From: Anthracocystis setariae
Taxonomy: Eukaryota; Basidiomycota; Ustilaginomycetes; Ustilaginales; Ustilaginaceae
Assembly: GCA_928724745.1 (NCBI GenBank)
Contig: CAKMXJ010000032.1
Location: 1,364,001-1,428,000 of the forward strand
Reading direction: 5' to 3'
Length of the DNA stretch: 64,000 nt
A program made the position numbers and the translations under genes. A model generated the notes under the pieces. It searched no databases and was not told where the DNA came from. It saw only the letters and a list, made by a program, of their open reading frames with translations. This document shows positions 51,830 to 61,524 of the stretch, piece after piece; position 1 is the stretch's first letter, and every line of letters starts with the position of its first letter.

Positions 51830-52254
51830 ATTTGCTTGCTTGGCGTGAGTGCGATGTGAGGAACTGGTTCGTGATGGTAGGAAAGGCAAGAAGCAAGGGG
51901 GGGGTTAGCGCTACAAGTACAGTACTGTTGTGGAGGATCCATGTCCGGTAACGGCAAAACCTAAGAAAAAGTGCGGGGAAAAAGACAAAAAGCCGAAATG
52001 TGTTCTGCAGTTGTGCAGAGCTGGGACGCTCGGGCCAGCGCCGTCTAAACTTGGCTTGACGTCGAATTGTGCAGGTCAACTTTGATGGTCACGAGGTGAT
52101 GCAACCCTCAAGCCAGCGACACCCGAACCACCATTTCATTTCAATACTCGCTTCAAGTCGCAAGACCTTCCGTACGGTGGCCAGTCTTAGTATGTCCTTG
52201 GACTCCTCATCATCTCCACCACCATTTATGTAATCACTCAGAAAATCGTCAATC
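51830..52254. promoter_or_regulatory. divergent spacer acyl-CoA synthetase/MOSC gene
   Basis: A 425-bp head-to-head spacer expected to contain both promoters. No defined site was identified. Confidence 0.4.
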
Positions 52255-53610
52255 ATGCCAGCAAAGATTCCCTTTTTTGAAGCCTCGGAATCCCTCCAGC
52301 AGCGGTGGCGGGAAGCGTCGTCCTCACCGCGCATCAACGCACAAATCTATGTCTTTGTTCTGCTCCTCACCATTGGCGCACTACGCCACTTTGCTACTTC
52401 CTCCAAACGGTCCTCGTCATTCGGCTCTGCCACCGCCTCGAGCTCACCTGGAGCCAAAGACGAGACGCTGGGAGAGATCGACTCGATCTACATTTATCCC
52501 ATCAAGTCATGCGCCGGCGTCTCGGTCGACACAGCAGAGATCACCGAGCAAGGATTCGAACTCGACCGAAGATGGATGGTCATTCGGAAGAAAGCCGGGG
52601 AGCTAGAGAAGCTATCGCTACGAGAAGAGCCAAAATTAACCCTCATCCAACCGACCTTCGATCAAGGTTCAAACGTTCTCCATCTGTCGCTCACCGACAT
52701 TGGAGCCAAAGAGCCAACAGCAAAAGACCTGGGAGAAACGTCGACACCGCTTCGACCGACTCGAAGTGAACTTGAGTCGTGGGAGTCGATTCCACAGATC
52801 TCCATGTATGGTGATTTTGCCGATGGGCGTATCGCGCCTGTGCCACCCAAGCCCTCCTCCTCCTCTGCTCGCTCCCCGAGTGAATGGCTTTCTCGATTCC
52901 TTGGCTACCCAGCCTTGCTTGTCCACTTTGATACTGCCTCATCGACGAAACGAGATGCATTTCCTATCTACAAACCGCCCACGGATGCCAAAGCGTGGTC
53001 TGGCTCGGACCTGGCCGAACTCAACCGCAAACGCGGAATCGAGTTCCAAGACGAATACCCACTCCTCATCGCCTCCATCTCCAGCCTCAACTCGATGCGC
53101 GAGCAGCTCACGGCCACCCTCGAAGCCACCCCGTCCACCGGTCGACCCATCACCAACATCGACCGCGTCAAATGGTCCGACCCCACCGCGCTCTCCATGC
53201 TCCGTTTCCGACCTAACATCATCCTGCGCACCCGCTCCGCACCGTTCAGCGAGGATAGCTGGGAACGACTCTGGATCCTGCCCGCCTCCTCATCCCCTGA
53301 CGCTGCGCACAAAGCCATGTTGCAGCTCGTCGCTCGATGTCAACGCTGCCTTCTCACCGCTGTCGACCCGGTCACCGCCGAGAAAGATGCAAGCGTTCCA
53401 TTGAAGCTGCTCAACCGCACACGGATGCGCATCAAGAAACCAAAACACACGGGCGGAAACGACCGACAAGGTCCCTGCTTCGGAATGTACGCCATCCCCC
53501 TCCCCCTTCAACCCAACCACTCTTACGGCTCAGTGACAAAGAACGACCAAATCAAAGTGCGATGGAGACCTTTCGCCCTAGACGACGAACCCAACCGTCA
53601 CAAACCCTAA
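52255..53610 (+). CDS. MOSC-domain protein, mARC-like molybdenum enzyme
   Basis: A 451-residue protein with an N-terminal hydrophobic segment (INAQIYVFVLLLTIGALRHF, about residues 26-45), suggesting an outer-membrane-type signal anchor. The MOSC N-terminal barrel begins with IDSIYIYPIKSCAGVSVDTAEI (about 77) and the MOSC domain lies in the C-terminal half (LRFRPNIILRT, about 319-329). The motif CQRCLLTAVDPVTAE (about 361-376) matches the conserved Cys-containing CxRC region of mARC that ligates molybdenum. Family members reduce N-hydroxylated compounds with cytochrome b5 and its reductase. Several low-complexity Ser/Pro-rich inserts occur. The ATG at 52255 is the first in frame. An A run of about 30 follows the stop. 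Confidence 0.85.
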   Translation: MPAKIPFFEASESLQQRWREASSSPRINAQIYVFVLLLTIGALRHFATSSKRSSSFGSATASSSPGAKDETLGEIDSIYIYPIKSCAGVSVDTAEITEQGFELDRRWMVIRKKAGELEKLSLREEPKLTLIQPTFDQGSNVLHLSLTDIGAKEPTAKDLGETSTPLRPTRSELESWESIPQISMYGDFADGRIAPVPPKPSSSSARSPSEWLSRFLGYPALLVHFDTASSTKRDAFPIYKPPTDAKAWSGSDLAELNRKRGIEFQDEYPLLIASISSLNSMREQLTATLEATPSTGRPITNIDRVKWSDPTALSMLRFRPNIILRTRSAPFSEDSWERLWILPASSSPDAAHKAMLQLVARCQRCLLTAVDPVTAEKDASVPLKLLNRTRMRIKKPKHTGGNDRQGPCFGMYAIPLPLQPNHSYGSVTKNDQIKVRWRPFALDDEPNRHKP

Positions 53611-53688
53611 CCCCAAAATGAAAAAAAAAAAAAAAAAAAAAAAAAAATGAAACTTGGATCTCAACAATTGCAAACCAAACCTAACACC
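53611..53688 (+). repeat. poly(A) tract between converging genes
   Basis: An uninterrupted A run of about 29 at roughly 53618-53646, starting about 8 bp after the MOSC stop. The convergent spacer is only 78 bp long. Confidence 0.8.
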
Positions 53689-56340
53689 TCACCTTCCTCT
53701 CTCCAAATACCTCGTGGCAGCAATATACCCTGTGACCGCGATCACCACCATAACCGAACAGATGCCTGCAAACCAGTGCAAATTAGGCACGCCCTCACCG
53801 GGGACATTGACGTTCATCCCCCACAAACCCGTGATGACGTTCATTGGAACAATCACCGTACCGAGAGCTGTGAGTTTGGAAAGGACGTCGTTGATCTGGT
53901 TGTTGGCATCCGTCATTTCGATCGAGATCTGCGCGAGGTAATTCGAATGCGATCGCGACAGAATCTTCTCGTAATGATTCAGATTCTGCGTCATGGTGAT
54001 CAGATGATCCTGAATATCCGACAGATACAATCCAATATCCGACTTTGGCGCCACCGACCAATTCTCATTGCACCGCTTCGCCAAACCCTTGACCACATCC
54101 GCCTTGTTGCCCATCAGTCGCAGCAGACCCATCACCTTCTTACGACACGTACCGATGCGTCGAAGCATATCCGACTGCTCGGCCTCCTTGAGAATCAACA
54201 CGAGCTCATCGATCGAATCGACCTCGTACTCGATGCTCTGAATCAGCGGTCCAAACGCATCCGTGATATCGTCGATCAGCGCATACGAGATCCAGTCCGA
54301 CGTCACGTTGATGTAGTCCTTGAGCTGCTTGATTCGTCGACGCACGTTCTGCGGATGCGGAGTGCCGCGGAAGTGGAACGACAGCGTACCTTCCCGGAAC
54401 ACGATGATGTACATGTTCAACGGTTCCAGGTAGGTCGGCGAATATGGGTCCTGGTCGAAAGAGCGGAAACACACCAGATAGTAGTTGCGGAACAGTTCGA
54501 TCTTCTCTCGCGTCTCTTCCATCAAGATATCTTCGGTCGTAAGCGGATGAATGCCAAACACGCGGCTGAGCAGTTTCATCTCTTGATCCGTGGGCGACAG
54601 CACATCCAACCACCACGTGTTGGCTTCCGGTTCAGGGTCCATGCGGATACCTCCACCGGGAAGCGCCTTGGTCCGACTGGCAGTCAAGCCGCTAATCGCC
54701 TTGGCTGCTTCTTCGCTCATGTGAACGGGTGTGTTGGATCCCGACGGGGGAGCAGTGGCACCTTCCATGCGACCAATCGTCTGTCCGAGCGCTGACATGC
54801 GTGCCGTGGCTGCGTTGATGGTGGGTGCACGGCTTGCGTTGCGGCTCTGGCTGCCTTCGGTAGGAGGCGACGGCTGGCTGTTCCTTGCACGACCGCTAAA
54901 GAGCTCTTCAAACGTCTGACCTTCAGCGGGAAGCTCGGAAAGATGACGAGCATGGATGGTGGATGGCGAGGCGTTTGAGTAAAACGTGAATCGGTAGGGC
55001 TTCTCGCGGTTGCTGAAGACGCCAGTCTGCGACCTCGAGCGTGTGCCGCCATTTACGCCCGAGGTTTTGTGCGCGAAGCCACTCTGGGAATGAGAAGAAA
55101 GGGCGTTGCCGTGGTACGAAGGAAGTTGATCGTTGTTGAGCAGGGGAGTGTTGACGTCCGTCGACCTCTTGGCGTCGGAAGGCGAGGTAGCGAGGCCAGC
55201 TCCCAAGATGCTCTTACTGGCAGCTGCACCGGCGACGGGAGGAGGAGCGCTTCCTCCACCCTCAAACAAGGCGAGCTTGCGCTGGTACTTGCTGCTGCCA
55301 AACGCGCCTGCTGAGGTGCTCAATTTGCGCGGACGTCGACTGTAAAAAGTGGCATCGTCGCTGTCTGGAGACACTCCATAACCGGGGCCAGCGCCTTTCT
55401 GAGCTGCACTGGGACGTTGACGAAGACCTTGCTCGTTGCCACCTGTGGCGTTCCAGGAGGATGTCAAGCCAATCCGATCGCGCTCCTCGGATGCGAACTC
55501 TTCCAGTGCTCCCAAATCAAACGTGAATGGATAGCCGAGGGGCATATCTCCGTTCTTGCTGCGAGACATGACGTTTCGAATATCTTGGTGCATGTGCTCT
55601 GGATGGGCTTCGTGGGGGTGACCGTCGGTATCATGCGATTCGTGCATGGGGAAGCAGACATCGTCCTCGACCGTGGAGCTGCGGCGAAAGCGGTCCTGTG
55701 CATTGTCGTCGCCCTCGTCATGGCGATCGTGCTCATGAGAGCGAGCGGGGGAGTGGTGACTGCCTTGCCGTGTACGGTGAGGACCGCGGGAAACGTGAGA
55801 GGTCTCGCCGTCCACCTCGTCGTCATCTTCGTCATCGATCAGAGCATGTTCGCCGCTTCGAGCACCGGAGAAGTAGGTGGTGGGGCTGCGCATGGGCGTT
55901 CGCGAGAGAGCGGATCGACCGCGAAGTGCAGAGGGAGAGTGAATCTGGCTAAGGGAGTGAGCCTGGTGACGGTGGTCGATGAAATGATGCTGACTGTCGA
56001 GACTGGTGTTGGAGCCGTTACGGTTGTGCTGGTAGAAGCGAGCGGCAGCGGCGGAAGAGGGTTGGGCTGGTGTTCTGACAGGAACAGCGACGGGACTCTT
56101 GTTAAGACCTTCATAGAAGTAAGGCTCAGCCTGGTCGTCCGAGGTGCTGACGCGAGTTGGACTGGGTCCCTGACCGCTGCGAGCCTTGCTCATCTGACGA
56201 GCAGCATCGAGATCTTGTTGGAGTTGGTGATCGCCCGAAGAAGCGCCTCGATCGGCTTCGAGAGGTGGGCGAGGACCCGGTGGTGGCGATACAGCACGCC
56301 CACTCGAAAGCGAGCCGTAGTAATGCTGTGGCGAAGACAT
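53689..56340 (-). CDS. CorA-type Mg2+ transporter (Alr1/Mnr2-like)
   Basis: An 883-residue membrane protein. The start is the ATG at 56340; the eight preceding residues begin with TTG. The N-terminal ~480 residues are polar, Ser/His-rich and probably disordered. The CorA region begins near 560 and includes WWLDVLSPTDQEMKLLSRVFGIHPLTTEDI, with a long helical stretch of EEVDSIDELVLILKEAE type. Two C-terminal transmembrane segments flank the family-defining GMN motif at about 841-843 (GLWGMNVNVPGEG). In yeast, Alr1 acts at the plasma membrane and Mnr2 at the vacuole; the long N-terminal extension and the Ser-rich start fit Mnr2 better, but I cannot decide which. Confidence 0.88.
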   Translation of the reverse strand: MSSPQHYYGSLSSGRAVSPPPGPRPPLEADRGASSGDHQLQQDLDAARQMSKARSGQGPSPTRVSTSDDQAEPYFYEGLNKSPVAVPVRTPAQPSSAAAARFYQHNRNGSNTSLDSQHHFIDHRHQAHSLSQIHSPSALRGRSALSRTPMRSPTTYFSGARSGEHALIDDEDDDEVDGETSHVSRGPHRTRQGSHHSPARSHEHDRHDEGDDNAQDRFRRSSTVEDDVCFPMHESHDTDGHPHEAHPEHMHQDIRNVMSRSKNGDMPLGYPFTFDLGALEEFASEERDRIGLTSSWNATGGNEQGLRQRPSAAQKGAGPGYGVSPDSDDATFYSRRPRKLSTSAGAFGSSKYQRKLALFEGGGSAPPPVAGAAASKSILGAGLATSPSDAKRSTDVNTPLLNNDQLPSYHGNALSSHSQSGFAHKTSGVNGGTRSRSQTGVFSNREKPYRFTFYSNASPSTIHARHLSELPAEGQTFEELFSGRARNSQPSPPTEGSQSRNASRAPTINAATARMSALGQTIGRMEGATAPPSGSNTPVHMSEEAAKAISGLTASRTKALPGGGIRMDPEPEANTWWLDVLSPTDQEMKLLSRVFGIHPLTTEDILMEETREKIELFRNYYLVCFRSFDQDPYSPTYLEPLNMYIIVFREGTLSFHFRGTPHPQNVRRRIKQLKDYINVTSDWISYALIDDITDAFGPLIQSIEYEVDSIDELVLILKEAEQSDMLRRIGTCRKKVMGLLRLMGNKADVVKGLAKRCNENWSVAPKSDIGLYLSDIQDHLITMTQNLNHYEKILSRSHSNYLAQISIEMTDANNQINDVLSKLTALGTVIVPMNVITGLWGMNVNVPGEGVPNLHWFAGICSVMVVIAVTGYIAATRYLERGR

Positions 56341-59300
56341 GGAATTGACAAGTGCTTCGAACAACGGAAGGTGAGATGCAGAGAAGCGTTGGACAGTAAG
56401 GCAAGAGAAGAGCTCTACCCTGCTATTGGTTCGAGGTGGTGTTTACTCCAGATGTCGATGAGTAGGGTAGCACCGATGGCTTGCGTGCAGTTGCGATTGC
56501 TCGAATGTGGCTATCTGCCAAGCACGTGCAAGAAGCGTAGACGGGACCAATGTATATGATGTGACAAGAGCTGTTGCTAAGAGATAAGAACAACATCATC
56601 AAAAACAGCGTTTTGGCCGTTTGAAGGCTTGCGTGGGGGTTGCTTGGCCACTACTACACTGCAGATGTGCTGTGCGATTTTTTTTTCCCCTTTCTTCGGT
56701 GCCGGTTCGCGTTCTGTGAACAAAAAATGTGCTCTGTGCTGCACTGTACCGTACTGCACTGCATGCGCAAACAACGAACCCCTTTGGAGTCGAAATGTGC
56801 GAATTTCCGCATCGGCCGATCCTCCACAGATCTGCTATCAGTTTCATGATTTATGGTCACGGTCGAGATGAATTTCGGCTGTTACATCTGCAGTGTCAGC
56901 GCGTCGAAATGTTAGGAACGCAAAAAGGCGAGCGAGGGTCCATCTGCAGAATGACGAAGTTGGTGACGCCTGCCACAAGGCCGGAAATGCCACTTTCTCT
57001 CTAAAAGTCGTCCTCGCTTAGGGTTTGTCAAGTTTGTACTTGCGAGCGACGATCCTCGCTGTTCATCTCGCCTATCCTCGTGAAGCACCAACTTGCACTC
57101 TAAGATCACATCGAACCTCTGACTTGTTTGACCTACTTGACAAGCCCGTACCAGCATTAATGTGGTACTGTGTGATCGAATCTTGCGCCTGAAGTATCGA
57201 GTCTAGGAGAGGGGCGGATAGAGGGGACAAGGATCTAGTGCGAGATGGGCCTTGACAGCGCAAAGATGCAGACTGACACGACGGTAGTCCGCGGATGTAG
57301 TCATCAAATTCCAAGTAGCAATACTTGGTTCGTCTGTCTGGCGAGCCGAAGATCATCATCTCCGGGTCCAAATCGCCCGTAGAACTGGCAAGCGTAGCTC
57401 CAAGACACACAGTGTTCAGAGTTGACGGCAAGGATTGGATGGGAAATGACGTCGTGAGTGAGGGAAGCCAACGATGTACAAGAACTTTACTGCGGAACTG
57501 ACACCGGTCATATCGGCATGCTGTACCATGCAGGTCAGGAACACCTACACTTTGGCAATTGGCGTGGTCCTCGTAGTAGCAGGTCAACGGGTCCATGTCG
57601 TCACCATTGCACGGTCTCAAGCCGAACGACCCTGGCGTGCTAAAACGGTTGAACCGATGCAGAGTCGCTGAAAAAAGCGACTCCACACAATACCAGATGC
57701 TTGACGGCTTAGATGAACGCAGATGTCTTTTCCATAATTAGCGCTATGCTGCAGCCGTCGTTTTGATGTGGATGTCACAGCAATCAATGCTTTGCTCACG
57801 GCAACTCATCTCCTCAAACCTGTCAACCGTCGAGAACACCCGAAGCTGAATCCTGCCGTGACACTATCTGCCGGCGACCAACGCCGTCAGGTCCACCATG
57901 TCGGAGCCCTTTCGATCGCCGTCCATCGAGACTCCGTCAACATGACGAACAGAGCTCTGTTTCCACTTCCGCAGCTTTAATCTTGCAGCTTACGGTACCA
58001 ACAATCAACAATTGGGTTTGGCTTGTTGCAACGTGTTGGCAATTGTTTTGGAGTAATCCGATCTTTTCGTAGGATTGCTACCGAGTAATTGCTAGCCTAC
58101 TGGACACAAACCAACGAGCTGTGACATACGGTCGGGTCTGTGCTTTTGTTTTCTCGGTCGCAAATGCAGTGCAAAATGTGGAAGCACAGCACAGGTACAA
58201 AGTTACATTTTAGGTGGTGTGCAAGCGACACTCGAAGTTGGCCCACGTCAAGTTGCGCTGCAGTTCAACGCAATTCTACAGGCATGCTTTACTGTACTGC
58301 ACAGGGAGGCCTTTGCAGAAACTGTGCTGTGCTGTGCTGTGCTGTTCTGAAGTTGGAATTCGGTCTTTGGGAAATTATATAAAAATAAAATCTGCGGGGC
58401 AACATTGAGATGACGCTACAGTGCTGTACTATACTTCACTGAACCGGTGCTGTATAGACAGAGAGGAAATGCAGCCAACGCCGATGGAATATTCAGATAA
58501 ATCGAACAAAAAGTCTCGATTCGATTCAGATTTTTCTTTTTTTTTTTTTATAATATAATTTCTTCCGCAATCAGTGTGAATGAACGACGATGCTGCCAGC
58601 TGCCGTGCCTGTCAGGTTCCACTTTACAGTCCAACTGCTGCGGTTCGCTTGGGGTGCCAATATTATACGTGCTCCCAGCTCGATGCTGTATCCAATTTTG
58701 GGCTGCTGAGTGGATTTGCCTGACGGATACACATAGATCATCCTCAGCCTAAAACAAGAACGCATCGCATCAATGCAGCTATTCAAATCTCCGTCCTCCA
58801 TCCTCCATCCTCCTTCCTCTGCCCATCCGCCCGCTTTTTGTCTGCGTTGAGCCCAGCAGCCTAGCCAGTTCTAGAAAGTCTTCCGTCATAGCCACATGCA
58901 TCCGCTTGCTTGCCTTGCCCTCCAACGTCACTGCCCAAACTTGGCCGTGATCAACCTTGTTTAGCTCAATGTGCATTCCCTCTCCCACGTTGACAGTCTC
59001 CGCACCTTGAATTCGATCCTGACTACCTGAGTGAGCGAGCGAGCGACAAAGAGAAAGAGACAGTTTGAGAGATAGAGGAAGACGACCAATATGAGTTTCT
59101 CTTAGCCTGCAACCATACAGGGACAATCTATGCACCTCGCGCAGCCCCATCCTGTCACAAGCTGCTTTCAAACCCCGCACAGCCTCTGTCCACTCGTCTT
59201 GTGCCCCATCCACGCTGCGGTCCCAGGAATTGAAACACTTGCTTCCGGCGCCCAGTTAGTTGACTGCCAACCTGATGCGGCGTTGCCTCATCGTCATTTT

Positions 59301-59564
59301 TGACCGTACCTCACCCTCCAGTCACCTTGCTCGCTCAGCTTTCCTGCTCGAGTCGAATAAAAGTGTCAGCCCCTCCCTGTCCACTTTTCCACATTCTTTT
59401 CCCTTCGAATCAGTACTCTTCACCTAATCCTTCACGACCATCCATCATCTCATCCATCTGTTGGGCTTCTTCCGCATCGACTTCCTGAGCATCGTCTTAC
59501 ACCAACAACCAGATCCCCCCACCTGTCATATTTTCTTCGGAAGCAAAACGCAAGCTCGTCCATC
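56341..59564. other. 3.2-kb gene-poor region
   Basis: The longest stretch without a firm gene. It contains an inverted repeat GAGTCGCT-GAAAAA-AGCGACTC near 57662-57683, poly-T tracts at about 56679 and 58531-58551, and CTGTG/CTGTGCTG repeats around 58320-58345. Minus-strand open frames at 57072-57686 (Cys-containing) and 58779-59213 are noted separately or rejected. No tRNA was seen. Confidence 0.45.
58779..59213 (-). other. possible multi-exon gene of unknown function
   Basis: The minus-strand frame reads without stops. A stretch beginning GAQDEWTEAVRGLKAACDRMGL is followed by an intron-like pyrimidine tract ending in CAG near 59035, then by VNVGEGMHIELNKVDHGQVWAVTLEG and MTEDFLELARLLGS, which look coding. 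The listed start codon is GTG, so the true 5' exon should lie upstream, with a possible acceptor CGCAG and a CTAAC branch point near 59215-59260. I could not assemble a complete model or recognise a family. Confidence 0.3.
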
Positions 59565-60873
59565 ATGGTCTTCAAGGGTCTTTGCGTCGGACTCGGTAAG
59601 TGTTGAATTTTCTTGGTCGGACCTCCTCCAGTCTGTGACACGACTGCTTTATAATACAAGAGCTTTGGGCTCGAGGTACCAGCATGACATCCTCAGGCAA
59701 AATGGGCAGAAGCGAGCGACGGCCTAAGCGCTGCACCGGCGAAACACGCCAGCCGAGTCTTGAATGTACCCTCTCATGCGAGCCTTGCACATGACAAGGA
59801 GCTAGAACTCGTGGATGCAGATAGGAGCTCATAATGTTGATGGGATTAGGGTGAAAATGACTTCAAGAAGGAGCAGTGTAGCGCCTGCGCCTACGTTGAT
59901 GTCCTCGCTCTCCCTTTTCGATCAAGAATGCTGCTCTGATGGTGCAGGTTCCGCCTTCCCCATAAACACCTTACTGATCATCAGGAAAATGTCTTGTTCC
60001 ACCTCTCTTCTCTCTTTACCTTTGACGATCCCTTGACGCACCATCATCATGACCTCTCCTCGCGCAATCGGACTCTCCGGACACCTTCGCTACTTTGCCG
60101 CCTCGTTCACGATCTTCTGCATCCACATAGGCGAGTTCCTTACCTTCGCTGCGGTCATCTTGATGGTCTTTGCCAACATCGGCCAACTCACCAACAACAT
60201 TGTTACCCGTAACATTCGCTACGTTGAGGTGGATACCTCGAACCTGGGAGCCGCGCTCATCAACTCGAACAATAACGTCGCTGTGACTATCAATGGCAAC
60301 CTCTACGCCGCTGACCCGTCGGCACCCGAGAACCAAGCCAACGGCGTTAAGCGCTCCTACCAGTGGGGTCTGTACAACTACTGTGCTGGTCAGTCGAGTG
60401 GAAGCCAGCGCGCCTGCTCCGACCGTCACTTTGGTTTGCGTTGGGAACCTCTGAACGCCATCCTCGGAGATGCCCAGGAAAATGTTCGCGGTCAGATTCA
60501 AGACTTCCTTCCCTCAAACACGTTCACCGACCAGCGCTACCTTGGAGACTTTTCGCGTCCCGCCATGTATATCATCTTTGTCGGTTCGGTGATGGCGTTC
60601 CTGGCATGGGTTGCCGGACTGGTGTCGCACCGCTTTGCCTTCCTGGGAGCTGCGTTTATTGCGTTGCTCGCCGCGCTGTTGTTGGGTGTGGGTGCAGCGC
60701 TGTTGACCGCCATCTACACCAAGGCCAAGGACAGCGTCGGCTCGCGATACGGTATTACGGTTCACTACGGTAATGCGCTCTGGATGACGTGGGCCGCGTT
60801 TGCCGCCTGTGCACTCGCCGTCGTTCCTTACATCCTCTCGTGCTGCACCGGTCGCTCCAACGACGACTTCTAA
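59565..60873 (+). CDS. SUR7/PalI-family membrane protein (two exons)
   Basis: Exon 1 is 59565-59595 (MVFKGLCVGL plus one base, donor GTAAGT). Exon 2 is 60131-60873 (acceptor CACATAG). The join restores MVFKGLCVGLGEFLTFAAVILMVFANIGQL, the typical N-terminal transmembrane segment. The 257-residue product has three further membrane segments after residue 155 and the extracellular motif WGLYNYCAG with a second Cys (SQRACSD). SUR7/PalI proteins organise eisosomes or plasma-membrane domains, or act in ambient-pH signalling. The 535-bp intron contains an in-frame ATG (60049) that would give a false, longer N-terminus without the first membrane segment intact. Confidence 0.85.
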
Positions 60874-61272
60874 AACCATGCCTCCCCCCCCATCCCGACC
60901 GACAAATCGCCAACTCTCCCCCCTCCTCTTTTTCTTTTTAAAACAACTTCCCCAAATACCTCGCGCGGGCGGCCTATACCCCCCCCCCCCACCTTAAGGT
61001 CCCCCGCCTCTTTTTTTTTTGACGTCTCGGATTATTTCCCGCTTCACTTGCACGCCCCCGTTTTTTTTGGCCTGTTTCTAATAATCACTCACTCTCTCTC
61101 CCACTTGCCTCTCCCGTATTGGGGGCGGTGGGATTCTTTTTCACATGCTGTTCGTTGCGTGTATGTATGTAAATTCTTCCAAAACCCCCCGAATTATGAA
61201 TTATTGTAAGAAACAACACCGTCCGATCGACCGATCGACCGGGCCTTTTTTTTTTTTTTTTTTTTCTTAGTC
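60874..61272. other. convergent spacer with homopolymer runs
   Basis: 399 bp containing a C run near 60981-60991, T runs at about 61011-61020 and 61244-61265, and a repeated CCGATCGA (about 61221-61240). It probably holds both 3' ends. No coding sequence. Confidence 0.5.
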
Positions 61273-61491
61273 TTAGAAGAGGGGGGAGGAGCCGACGAGT
61301 TTGGAGTGTTTGTCGAGGAGGATGGTGAGGTCGTAGAGGACGGTGACGAGGAGGATGGTGGCTGTAAAGTGGGAGGAGAGTTGAAGTTTGGCTAGGATGG
61401 CGAGGCGCATGGTACGCGGTAGGGCGTGGTAGGTTGTGCGCTTCGTGTCGAGGGTTCCTATAACTGTTGTTGGAGAAGGTATCGGTATCGG

Positions 61492-61524
<33 letters not shown>

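Noticed and set aside
60049..60130. ATG at 60049 as the start of the SUR7/PalI protein
   Set aside because: The upstream exon with a GTAAGT donor and the canonical MVFKGLCVGL start joins in frame, so this ATG lies in the intron.
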